64,000 nt of DNA, taken from Strobilurus pachycystidiatus. Its lineage: Eukaryota > Basidiomycota > Agaricomycetes > Agaricales > Physalacriaceae. The first letter of the stretch is position 1; the number at the start of each line of letters is the position of its first letter. Under the pieces are notes generated by a model. It was not told the DNA's origin. It ran no database searches and worked only from the letters and a program-made list of their open reading frames with translations. The stretch covers positions 1,674,001 to 1,738,000 of the forward strand of contig JAHLMK010000002.1 in the NCBI GenBank assembly GCA_019915135.1, given 5' to 3'. Shown piece after piece: positions 46,763 through 57,706 of the stretch. Both the position numbers and the translations under genes were made by a program.

Positions 46763-49700
46763 ATGAAGTTCTCGCGCAGCTTCGCATCCATTCTCACGTG
46801 CATCCTCTTGGCGAGGACGAGCTCAGCCAAGCTGATCTCAGTCTCTGATGTCAAGCGTGTCACCAATCTACCGACGTCTACCGATAAATTTATAATAGAG
46901 GTTGACGATGCCTCCGATATTCCGACCAAACGTTCGGGGACAAAATCTGTATGTAACTCAATCAGAGCCCGATTGCCCTTTCTTATCTACCTTACTGCGT
47001 AGCCTCACGAGCGCCTCTACGCGGCGCTCGAAGGGCGGGATGTAGGCTTCCGGGTTCATAAAGAGTATGATTCAAAGGTTTTCGTGGGAGCATTCGTCAC
47101 ACTCTCTGTAAGCCTTTTCTTGCAGAGACGCGCTCATGTATTCACCTTTATCTCTAGAAAGCCCAAGTACACCCCCTCCACTGCGTGAATATGTTCAGAC
47201 CACTCATGTTGAATCCAGGATGTGTCGGCCCTCGCCCAGATTGAGGGTATCAAGGCGATACGTCCCGTACGCAATATTGACCGGCCTGCGTGAGTCTGCT
47301 ATATTGACGTATATTTCATGTCGTCCCAAATCTGAGACCTGAAGACAGACCGGTACGCATGGATGTCGTCGCCGACGGTGACACTGTAGATATCCAAACG
47401 ACACATGTTTTGACGGCAAGCTGAAATCATTCCCTCGCCTTTTTCACGCTGACCACCGCGTCTCATCCAGGGTGTGGACAAATTACATGCCGAAGGTGTC
47501 TTTGGAGCAGGCGTGAAGATCGGAATGTGAGTTCTTTACATGCATGCAAACGCAAGCCGAACTCATTATTTGTTTCGCAGAATTGACACTGGTTGATTCT
47601 CGCCTTACATGATGGTTCTCCTCTGATTGTCGTCAAGGTATCGATTATACGCATCCTGCGCTGGGAGGCGGCTTTGGCCCTGGCTTCAAGGTCGTTGGTG
47701 GATATGATCTTGTCGGTGATGACTATACAGGTCAGCATCTTGCGTCCATGTTCTGAAGGACTTGATATGAAACTCCAGATACCAGGCTACAACGATCCTG
47801 TTCCCGATGACGATCCCCTTGATCAGTGTGCAGGTGCGTGAAATGCTGATCATCCGAACGCCGGTTGCCTACTCTTCTGTTCCGCAGGTCATGGAACCCA
47901 TGTTGCTGTGAGCCTTTCCTGATCGTAATCACTGCACGGCCAATTCCTATACAGGGCATCATCGGTGCTGATCCGAATAATCCATATAACATCAGTGGCG
48001 TGTCGTACGAAGCATCGCTCTCCGCATACCGTGTGTTCGGCTGTTCAGGTTTCGTCACAGACGATGGTGTGTTCACATCACAGTCACACATTTGAGAGCT
48101 ACAGGCCAAGATCGCGTTTTTAGTGCTCGTTGACGCCCTGATTATGGGACTCGATGACGGACAAGATATTCTCACATTGTCCATCGGGGGAACCGATGGA
48201 TGGACTGAAGGCACGGCCTCAGTAGTAGCCAGCCGGATTGCTGCATCTGGGAAAGTTGTCACCATCGCGGCTGGGAACGATGTATGTACCTACGACGTTT
48301 TGGGACGTGTACAGGTATTTATCGGCGTTATAGGGCGCCTCTGGCTCTTGGTACACCTCAGGCCCGGGCAATGGGATCGATGTCATTTCATCGGCGAGTC
48401 TGGACAAGTACGTCGTTCTCAGCATGTTTTGTACACACAAATATCTGACCTGATATTCAGTATTGCCGTTCCGTTACAGAATGCCACTGTCGGAGGTGTT
48501 GAGCATGACCCCATCACTTATTATAGCACAACACCTTTCCCAGTCCTTGAAACCTTGCCAATCTATGCCACCTCAAACGACACGACCATCGCTAACGACG
48601 CATGTAATCCTCTTCCAGACTCGACGCCTGATCTCTCACCGTACCTTGTCATTGTTCGCAGAGGCACTTGCACGTTTGTTCGTCCTCCGTCGCATCTTCC
48701 GTTGGCATGTGGACTCACGTTTGCCAAGGTCACGAAATTGGCAAACATTGCTGCGAAAGGTGGCACGGCTGCTCTCATATACGAGTGAGTTACGCAGCGC
48801 TGTGCAGTACAAGGGCCTGACTTGCAAGCAGTAATGGAAACGGTTTCGGTGCCATCAGCGTAGGTGACTACAATGCCACGCTCATTCAAGCTGCGGACGG
48901 GGAATTCGTACGTCAGCCTGATCATGAAGCTCTCATCTTGTTTCTCACTTTTACAAAAGTTGGTAGAACAATTTGCCTCGGGGGTCTCGGTTACTATCAC
49001 ATTCCCTCAATCGGGCGCCTCATACGAATATCCAGTCCCCGCGGGAGGGCTCATCTCATCATTTACGAGGTCTGTGCCTCTGTGACCTCCTCAAATGTCC
49101 TGTCACAACGTCTCTCAAGCTACGGACCGTCAAATGACTTCTTTTTCAAACCCGCGGTCGCAGCGCCTGGTGGCAACATCTTGTCCACTCTACCGTTGAA
49201 TTCATACGGTATGTAACCATGATACACCATTGCTCCCAGCCACTTATCAAAGACTGTCAGGTCTCGCCTCCGGCACCAGCATGTGAGTTCTCAGTATTTT
49301 TTGACGCGCGCACTCACTCTGGGGTGTAGGGCCACTCCGTTCATCGCTGGCAGTTCTGCTCTACTGCTCTCTGTCAAAGGAAAGTCTGATGCTGTCGCTC
49401 TCGCTACTCGGTCTCTTTTCGAGAGTACAGCAAAGGCAGTCTCTTCTAGTCACACAGACGGCGATCCTCTGCAGACAGTTACACAACAAGGCGCTGGTCT
49501 CATCAATGTGTATGATGCGATTCACTTCTCCACCACTATTTCTCCAACCGAGCTTATACTCAATGATACCACACATTTCCAAGACACGTAAGTTGTTCAA
49601 ACTTCCATACCTGTTGTGGCCGGCCTTGACAACCACCAGGCATACTCTGACAATCGTCAATACCGGCTCAGAAGCGAAACAATACACAATTACGAACGTT

Positions 49701-50537
49701 CCTGCTGGTACTGCCCTTACTGTTGACTCCGGTACCATCTTTCCGGCTCTTGGGCCGGTGCCTCTTTCAACGGACTATGCGGCTGCAACGTTCAGCAGTA
49801 CTGAATTCACCCTTCAAGCGGGAGAGTCAACTGACATTACCGTGAAATTTGCACCGCCCGAAGGTGTCGATGCGCAGACTTTCCCTGTATACTCAGGCTT
49901 CATCCAGGTGGCGAGTGGTAGCGAAATCGTTCACGCCACATACCTTGGCCTCGCGGCATCGTTATACGACAAGCAGGTCATCGACGATACCGACTATCTT
50001 TTCGGAATCACGGTGCCATTTTTGGTGGATTCTACTGGAGATATTCAAGTCGAGCCAACAAACTATACTTTTGTCGGAGACGACTATCCCACCCTAATCG
50101 TTCGGTAAGCTTAAAATTTCGCCGGTCAGTGACGCTTCATTCAAGGCTCGGTTTAGACTTGTTTTTGGAACGCCGGCGTGGACTGTTGACCTTGTTCCCG
50201 CTGACACCACGTTGACGGATGGGATCGTTTCAAAACGCGGAGCCGATATCCCAGCCGAATCTCTGGGGCTCCTCGTATCTGTTGAGTACTACCCGCGGAA
50301 CGACGAGGTCCGTGCTTTACTGCCTCACCATTGCCAGTACACTTAAGGCAACTATAGATCGGAAATCCTTATTATGAGATTGCGTTCACCACACCAACGT
50401 TTGACAATGGCACCGACTTCTCCGAGGGCTCATATAGACTGCTGTTGCGTGCATTGAAGGTCACAGGAGACCCGTCTGATGACACTGATTATGAGAGCTG
50501 GTTGAGTGAAATAATAGGTTTTGTGTCAGACGTATAA
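46763..50537 (+). CDS. Secreted subtilisin-like serine protease (S8, PA-domain type)
   Basis: Extracellular protease of the minor-extracellular-protease-vpr type. Order: signal peptide (MKFSRSFASILTCILLARTS), I9-like prodomain (FIIEVDDASDIPTKR, PHERLYAALEGRDVGF, DVSALAQIEGIKAIRPV), then the catalytic domain with Asp in IGIIDTGIDYTHPAL, His in GHGTHVAGIIGA, the oxyanion Asn in TIAAGND, and Ser in LASGTSMATPFIAGSSALLL. A PA domain (PYLVIVRRGTCTFVTKLANI) is inserted before the Ser, and an Fn3-like C-terminal domain follows. All three catalytic residues are intact. About 15 introns were joined in frame; one, after THVLT, uses a GC donor. The C-terminus WLSEIIGFVSDV is typical. Roughly 890 residues. 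Confidence 0.93.
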
Positions 50538-51254
50538 GTTTATAGTACAAAATGAAACTGCTGTGCTTTTGTAGCTATGGGAGATGACCACGCTTGATCA
50601 CATCTCGTCTGTGTGGTCACCAGCGAGTCGGCTTTGTGGCGGCCGTCATGGACGCGCCACCGCCTGTAGGGACACAGACGGTCGAGAAGTCAAAGACGGG
50701 AAGAATGCGAAATATGTCTAGAAGAACGCCCGGTTGATTGCCTTCGTTTTCGAAAAAACAGTGCACCTTCTACTCTTGAACAGTGCACCTTTCTTTCTAC
50801 GTAGTGAACAGTAGTACTTACGCGCTTCGAGTCATGCAAACTGAAATGATGGGCGAGCAACGACGGGCGCCTACAGACTTGAAGGGACCCATATGAGTGT
50901 CTGACCACTCAAGCGGCGTCAATCCTAGGTATCCTTGCAAATGCGCCTTGAACCCCGCCGGACGTTATGGGCGCGCAGAGCTGTTAAAAGTTGAGGAAAT
51001 ACGCAAGAAATATTGAATACTGTACATTAGCAGCTAGAGTCCGAATATGTAATGGCTACGAGATGATTAGCGATAAGATGAGCCCTCGCACAACTGAAGG
51101 TATGGAGTCATTGAATACGAGTAGCAAGATAGTACCGCCAGCGCAGAGCAACGCGACAGTGTCAACAATGAAGAAGATAGCACGGTGTGGAACTGATAGT
51201 TCGCTATCTATCGGCTAGCGGCATCCGCGTCGACGCGTCTTCGGAACCGACGGT
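50538..51254. other. Convergent intergenic stretch
   Basis: About 715 bases between converging genes, longer than needed for two 3' UTRs. No gene, repeat or RNA signature seen. Confidence 0.45.
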
Positions 51255-52235
51255 TTAGCCATCCTCTGGCGAGTAAGGCGTTCCGTGCTTGGCTGAATCC
51301 CATCTCTGTATACGGGAAACATCACCAGCAGCACGCGTGAGTCCTGATATCCTTTGCGCACGCGCCTGGAGCAAAGACGCGATACCTGCAGTATCTGTCC
51401 TCCCTAATGCAGCGCCTTCATCCGAGGCGTGAGATTTGACCACAATGAAATCAGGTATAGGCGGGACTGGAGGAGGCGCTTCTTCCGATACAGCTCGGGG
51501 ATACCCATCAAGATATTCGCCACCAGATGGCTGGGAATAAACCGAAGGAGATGAGTTGTTGGATGGTGGATGTCTCGAACTGGTGAACATGTCGTACATA
51601 GGAATGACAGCTGCTGACTTCGGAACGACGGCAGCGTTGGGTATAACCAAGCGTGGAAGGAATTTGGGACTGTTCTGCATTGACTTCCGCTCGAAAACGG
51701 CGGCGGACGACGAAGAAGAAGCTGTGCGGAAAGTGTCCTGGCTCAATGGTTGCCGTGATGGTACTGACAGCGGCAGAGTAGGCGAGCGATCGTCATGCGG
51801 ATTAACGAGTGGGATTCGAGGAAGATGCGGTAGCTCTTCCACTCTGGTGTCTGCCATGGACATAGCAGAATAGCGTTTTGATTCGCTGTACTCATGCGAT
51901 GAAAAGCGTGGGTCATGCCAGACTCCTCGAAGCTCTGAGCGAGAGTATTCGCTCGAAAGTAGATGGGCGGTGCCATCCTGCTCCATTGTCCTTGAGTGGT
52001 GTCTGACAGGGCGGGGTGGGGAGTATTCCGTCAGGGAACGTGAGCCTGGCGCGTTCACGACGATGCGTCCTGCTCGTTTCCGTTTCAAGACGGAGCGGAT
52101 GATGAAGATGCTGAGAACGATTCCCGCCAAGCCTGCAACAAGTCCAGATATGAGAGCAATTTTTACATCCTCCGAGTCGCTTGACGATCCAGTAGACGTA
52201 TTATCATCATTGCGAGGCAGAATTTGTGGGGGCAT
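51255..52235 (-). CDS. Single-pass membrane protein, C-terminal part (5' end unresolved)
   Basis: The exon encodes a short Ser/Thr/Asp-rich stretch, a transmembrane helix (IALISGLVAGLAGIVLSIFI), a KRKRAGR stop-transfer cluster and a ~270-residue Ser/Pro-rich cytoplasmic tail ending TPYSPEDG. The same plan (ectodomain, one helix, basic cluster, disordered tail) is seen in the gene at 42726. An upstream segment (52389-52533) reads MGWGSRTGFGMALGSFFTNE followed by a protein-like LDLSPTLEPFIALGISNF, probably ectodomain sequence, but I could not find splice sites that join it in frame. The ATG at 52235 is therefore a fallback start. Function unknown; a cell-surface sensor is one possibility. Confidence 0.6.
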   Translation of the reverse strand: MPPQILPRNDDNTSTGSSSDSEDVKIALISGLVAGLAGIVLSIFIIRSVLKRKRAGRIVVNAPGSRSLTEYSPPRPVRHHSRTMEQDGTAHLLSSEYSRSELRGVWHDPRFSSHEYSESKRYSAMSMADTRVEELPHLPRIPLVNPHDDRSPTLPLSVPSRQPLSQDTFRTASSSSSAAVFERKSMQNSPKFLPRLVIPNAAVVPKSAAVIPMYDMFTSSRHPPSNNSSPSVYSQPSGGEYLDGYPRAVSEEAPPPVPPIPDFIVVKSHASDEGAALGRTDTAGIASLLQARAQRISGLTRAAGDVSRIQRWDSAKHGTPYSPEDG

Positions 52236-53511
52236 CGGTACTTCTGACCAGCGTCAGAAAATGGATGCAAATCACAGCGAAGCACATACTATGGCCGCAG
52301 ATGCGTAGAGATGTCACCGAAGGAGAAGAACCGGTTCAAAACAGCCCCCCGATATAAAGCGACCTATAAGGCACAGCCCTGGTGTACGGTCAATTCGCCA
52401 GTGTACATTCCTTGAAGTTTGAGATTCCCAGCGCGATGAAGGGTTCAAGGGTAGGCGACAAATCGAGGTAAGCTTCGTTTGTGAAGAAAGAGCCCAAAGC
52501 CATACCAAAGCCTGTCCGAGACCCCCAGCCCATACGGCCGGTACTGTACAGGATCACAGGCCGATTGATACCTCGCTAGTAGGCGTGGCGGTGACTTCGA
52601 CTTGAAACACGAACGCGTGATTTGAAATCAGAGGAATAGAAATGGACTGCGCTTCAAAATTACTGAGGTGCAGAATTACTTGATCCTGTAAGTAGTCGCG
52701 CAGAGTACTTGGTTGGTGGTTGAGTATTCCATGCCATGGCAAATAGCGATCACCGTGCCTGATGCTGGCTGGCCTGTTGACAGAATCATTACTTAGTAAC
52801 TTGTGTAATATTATTTAATTCATCTGACGTTATACGCGAATGTCTACGCCCGGAGCACAGCAAATAAGCTCTGAACAGGCTCTGAACCAGCTCTGAATAT
52901 ACACATTCGGTACCCAGTCTCAGTCTGGGATTCGATGAGGTTTTGTAGAACGCCCTGTTTCGAAAGCGACCTGACTCCATTCTATGCCGCTTCGGTCACT
53001 AAAGCTGGGGGATCAGGCAGATTGCAATCAATGCAATGGATTCTAGTAAGACGAAGACAGACAAAGGTGAAGAAGGTGACTTGGAGTCGAGATATTGCAG
53101 ATCAGCTTCAGAATCGCTAACAAGGGTCAGTCGTGCCGTATATATATAGCCTATGTATATGCGTTCCCTTGGCCCTCGATTTAACCTCCCAAGTGACTTG
53201 CTCGTCGTTGTGTGCTCACTCGACTACTTGTTTACTTCGTCTTCCTCCAGCACATTCCTCGGGCACTGGTAGCTCCACAGCTTCGTCGTGCACCTCAACC
53301 GACACCCAACTCTACAGAAGCTACTAATATCCGAGATGCAGAACCATTCAATAAGTACCTACCATGCATGGGCTGACCAAGGTCGAACAGGCCCCGCCCC
53401 TTTGACAGGGTAGTCCAGGACCTGCGCGACGAGTCTTGAGAGGTGCCCAACGCTATTTGAAGAGAGAAAAGAAAATGGAATAATAACGAGAATGGCATTC
53501 CACTACTAGAC
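52236..53511. other. Stretch with possible upstream exons, otherwise empty
   Basis: The first 300-500 bases may hold ectodomain exons of the minus-strand membrane gene (52389-52533, possibly more near 52570-52760). The rest, to 53511, shows only short overlapping frames. A TATATATATA tract lies near 53137-53147. Confidence 0.4.
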
Positions 53512-55150
53512 TTCCTGGTAGAGGAAGTAGTCGGGGTACTTAGCCTTGATCTCCTTTTCGACCCACCACTACGGGGTGAGGTACGAATATCGGTCTCGTC
53601 GGCAGGGCCTGCGCCACCATTGAGGATTCCGACGATACGACCATCCCTGGCAAGAAAGATGGACCCGGAGTCGCCAGGATCGAAAATCTTCCTACTCTTA
53701 TCGTAGGGTAAGACGGCGATCTCAAGAGAGGTTTGCTTGATATCATATTCGTCCTAAGTGCGGGTGAAGGACTCAAGACCGTTGACGCGACCGACGGTGG
53801 TCCCCGTCGTTCAGCCGTTCTCTACGACGAGTAGGCACTTCTCGCCGTGGACGTCGAGGTGCTGGGGGGTTCCGCATCTCGTCGTCCTGAATGGCGCCAC
53901 AGGTCTGGAGGAGACCATTCTGGGTGTACTGGTAGTTCGCTTGATCAGCGGGCTCAGGGCACGTTGTCTTGCTGAGTCAGTATCGAAAAGTTGCCGCCTG
54001 CGAAGGATAGAAAGTAAAGTCAGCCGAAACTGAAGACAAGAAGACGAGAGATGGAGATAAAGGGATGGAAAAAGACGTACCGACGAAGACCTTGTTTCCT
54101 GTGGAAGTAGCCCAGTCAATTTTCTGGTCGTACAGCTCGATCAGGGCACAGTCTCTGGCGGAACCGTCCCCCGAGACCTCAATGTTCTCGGAGTGAAGCA
54201 CAAAGCCAATAGCGCGCTGGTCAGGGTTAGTACGGTGCTCGATTACGTCGGTGTGGATTGCGTTCGCCTTCGCCACCAAATCCACATGATCCTTGCGCCT
54301 CTCGGTGACCGGTGACCGTTCGCTCAGGCTTCTAATACTATCCCTCAACGAGCTAGCACAACCTGTCATGCACGTCGTTTTAGACTTTGATGGCGCGGAC
54401 TGAGCGAACGATGTTGCCGCCGATGGTGCCACCCCTTGACAGGGTTGTTGTAGCCCATGTTCAAGCGCGACGACCTCCTCACGAGGCTAGCTTGAGTTTT
54501 TACGCGTCAAGCCCGCGTTGCCTTAGACAGGACGGGGACTGGCGACGTGAGCGCAGTTCAGGATGGCGGTGCGATTGTCAATTTCGCTAAGACGGAAGTA
54601 GTAGAAAGCGGCTGTGCTTTCGAAGTGCGGGTACTTGAGGGGTGCAAGGGAGAGATCGAGAGCAGCTGTGAAGGGCTTTCGCAGGCTGAGGACATCATCG
54701 AGGAGGCGCCGAACAGAGGAGCTTAGGGCCGGCAACGGAACGAGTGACTATTTGACTCGACAAAGGCCACCTCGATGTCGTGGAAGCCAGCCAAGGCGAG
54801 GATCTTCTTGACGACGGCGATAGCGTGTCGTAGAGGAGGGAGTGGGGCTTCAGACCCTTTGCCCTCGCCGGCGTTGGCGAAGGCGAGGGGTTGATGCTCG
54901 TTCAGTCCAAGCTAATGGAGTCGTAGTATTGGTAGTCAATGTTATATGCTCTTCGCCGAGAGAGCGCCAAGTGGACTCAATGGCGACCTTAGACTGGGCG
55001 AGCCTCAGGTTCGATGCCCTGGGCTTGAGGGCCGTTGCTAACAGGCCAGACAAAGACTTAAGATACAGGGTGCCGCTGGGAAGTCGTTGTAGGCGTTTGG
55101 GTACTTTCAGTGAGGCGGCTCGCCGTGGAGACAATGTCGTTCGTGGCCAC
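53512..55150 (-). pseudogene. Decayed GDSG-motif trypsin-like protein gene
   Basis: Pieces in all three minus frames line up, in order, with a trypsin-like protein family that I recall as common in Agaricomycetes: AIAVVKKILALAGFHDIEVA, then LRKPFTAALDLSLAPLKYPH with a TAILNCAHV histidine-type motif, KANAIHTDVIEHRTNPDQRA, IGFVLHSENIEV with ALIELYDQKIDW, a QHLDVHGEKCLLVVENG block, and FDPGDSGSIFLARDGRIVGI with the GDSG serine-type motif (about 53664-53675). The chain is broken by in-frame stops at 53569-53571, 53754-53756 and 53811-53813, by a frameshift near a run of six C upstream of the HLDVHGE block, and by further frame changes after 54300. The end would be YPDYFLYQEV. Too many separate lesions exist for this to be sequencing error alone. 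The family assignment is from memory of its motifs; the broken state is seen directly. Confidence 0.72.
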
Positions 55151-55475
55151 TCCCTCTAGCTTGCCGGAAGAGAGGCAATCGAGTGTGTCGCTGGGCGAGA
55201 TTTACAGTAAGACCGAGTGATTTCCTGACCCGGATGGGACGCGTTTGCGAAAGCGCGTCTTGTTTCAATGTTTACCTCACTCTTGTCCACGCGGGCGCGC
55301 GTCGTCACTAGCCATCTGGGGCCAACTGTTCAAGCTTGTCAAGCCGAACACTGCCAACTGAGATTAGTTGAAATATACTTAACATGGTCCATGCGATAAA
55401 TGAGTGTGTTCCAAAGGGAAGTAGACAATGCGTTGTAAGCTAGTCAGCATTGATAGCAGGTAGAATGTCCGAGCA
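55151..55475. other. Gap between pseudogene and hydrolase gene
   Basis: About 325 bases; may include the eroded 5' end of the pseudogene and the 3' UTR of the hydrolase. Nothing else seen. Confidence 0.4.
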
Positions 55476-57154
55476 TTATGCAAATAAGTGGAGAAGAAGA
55501 GAACTTGCTAATAGAGAGAAGAAGATCGTAAAAGAAGAGATTGGGGAAGGCGGTGATCCATTGTTCTTTGTGTCGCTTGAGTCTGAGTATCCCGGCTCGC
55601 CACTTGTAGCATAGTCTACAGAGCTCCCGTTATAATCGAAGCGGAACAGCTGGAGTCGGTGATCAGTATTCACCGACTTGATGAGATAGGGCTATACAGC
55701 AGGCTGACCTTGTCGACACCAGCATCACTGTTCATCATTCCCACATTGTCGTGGGAGGCGCCTTCTACCCAGTCAACCGTTGTGTGGTTCGGCAAGCCGC
55801 CCTCCATGTTCTCAAGCATCCAGATAAAATTCCCGCCGCGCTCTAGGTGAGAATTGCCTTGGGTCTGATGTTGTATTAGAGACAGACCCAAGACTACCAA
55901 GAAAGGGACATACTATAGCTTGGCATCGAGTGTCTCCTGGTCCATCATCGGCCTATACACATGTCAATTCCCGATGGTCAGCTTACACGCTTCGAACTAC
56001 TCACCAGACCCCATGCGTAGTGAGCATTGCGTTGACGGTATCGTGCAACGATGCCATCGCGACCAAGCTTTCTAGCGTCTTTCGTGGAGTATGCAGGGAA
56101 GCTGCCCTCAGCCAAACCGTATTTGTAGTCGTCAACGCCCTCGCAAGTATCGTTCGGGGCTGGGCGACCTTCCGTAAGCCATAGGATCGAGCCAGGGTTC
56201 GCTGTTCGCAAATGTCAGTTGGAAGGCGAACGAGGTGGATTTGCGGTTACCTATCCAAAAATGTAATCGATCGTCATTCTTTGTAGACTTCCGCAAGGCG
56301 AGGTATCTCTGGGCCATCTGGGCACCAGCAGAATGGCCGCCGATCACTACGGTCTGGTAACGGAGGTCAAATAACTGCCGAGGATGGATGTCGGTACCTA
56401 GTACTAACCTTCAGGTTGGGATAGAGTTTCTTGTTCATGTAATACGATACGAGAGAATCAACGACTTCGTATGAGCTGAACCCAGATATACTGTCAGGTC
56501 CAACGTTTGCGTAGCCACTAACCCAGGTGGTGTCGCCCCAGATGAGCTGGTCACTTGTCGCAGCGCCAGCGTTGAGGTCGGCCGCGTTGAAAAAGCATGG
56601 TCCGAGGATGGAGACTTCCTCTCGCTTGATAGTAGGGTCCGCTTCGGTGGCCACGTATAAGGCGTTGTTCATCACGTTCCAATCTGCTCGGATAATAAGA
56701 CGACGTGGTCGAGACAATCGAGCTTGTCATGGACATACAGTACCAGCAATCACGCGGCTACCAGAGGGATACATGAGAGACATTGCAGCAGTAAAATCTG
56801 TGCACGCACCTTTCCCGGAAGGACAATGACAGCCCGTTTGACCTGCGTCGTATTCAAGCCACTGGACTGGAAAAGAGGCTGTGGAGAATTCTATTAGCTG
56901 TGGTTGCGTCAATCAAGAAGAACACTTACAATCTTGGCGCTGGTTTTCTCGTCCACGACCCAGTCTGGGTAAGCCGTCGCGTCGGGTATGTCAGGAAGCC
57001 ATTGCCACCCTTCATCGGCACTCCCGTCGACGGCGGGATCAGGATTAACTTGAGCTCGTTTGGTGGCGCCATGGCGCCTGGCAGGGGGGTCGTCCAATAA
57101 GGCGGCAGAGTATGATAGTAGGGATAGACAGAGAAGAGAAGAATAGAGGATCAT
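55476..57154 (-). CDS. Secreted alpha/beta hydrolase with hydrophobic C-terminal tail
   Basis: Begins with a signal peptide (MILYSSLLCLSLLSYSAALL). The core reads VKRAVIVLPGK (first strand), NVMNNALYVATEADPTIKRE, EEVSILGPCFFNAADLNAGA, then the nucleophile elbow VVIGGHSAGAQMAQRYLALR (G-H-S-A-G; Ser nucleophile). NPGSILWLTEGRPAP follows, and a late WVEGASHDNVGM segment offers the catalytic His. The C-terminus is Ser/Pro-rich and ends in FTIFFSLLASSLLLHLFA, which looks like a GPI-attachment signal or a tail anchor. About eight introns. This fits fungal secreted esterase-like hydrolases; the substrate is unknown. ATG at 57154 and stop at 55476 are well supported. Confidence 0.85.
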
Positions 57155-57706
57155 AGTGGTAGCATAGAAAGTGTTATGGTAGCCAGCTTTTTCTATTTAT
57201 GGTGTTTTTGATGGGGTGAAAAGTATCTTCCGAAAACAACAAGCCCATGAGTGTGCCATGATGTGTGGAGCTACTACTAGTGCCTAGAAACGGCACAGTA
57301 TCCGGAGGCCCCGGCAGCTTGAAATTATTGAGGTCAGCTTTGAAGGACGCTGTCAAGGCCGGCAACTGTATCGCTCAACTTGGTAAGAAACGGCAAGAAG
57401 TACTTGAGTACGAATAGTCCAGCAAGAGATCAAGACACCTGCCAAGTATCTCGTAACTTTACCTCGCGTTTCGCCAAGAACAGCACTGAGGATCGGCAGG
57501 ATGTGCAGACTTACGTAAATTCCCATTATGCGAAAGCCGTAGTGAGTGAATACTTACGCCACACCTCTAGGCGGCCTAGTACTATGTACATTGTAAATAA
57601 GTGAAGATGATGGTCGGGATCTATGACTTGTGCTGTTTGAATTTTCCCCGACGATCTCTAGAAAGGTCAAGTTATAAACGCCCCAGCGTAAGAACAAGCA
57701 AAACAC
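57155..57706. other. Intergenic gap
   Basis: About 550 bases between two minus-strand genes, holding the hydrolase promoter and the UTP20 3' UTR. No gene seen. Confidence 0.5.

Noticed and set aside
53569..53813. Stops in the GDSG pseudogene as evidence of repeat-induced point mutation
   Set aside because: Only one of the three stops (CAG to TAG) fits a C-to-T change simply; another replaces a probable Tyr codon and needs a transversion, and frameshifts are also present.
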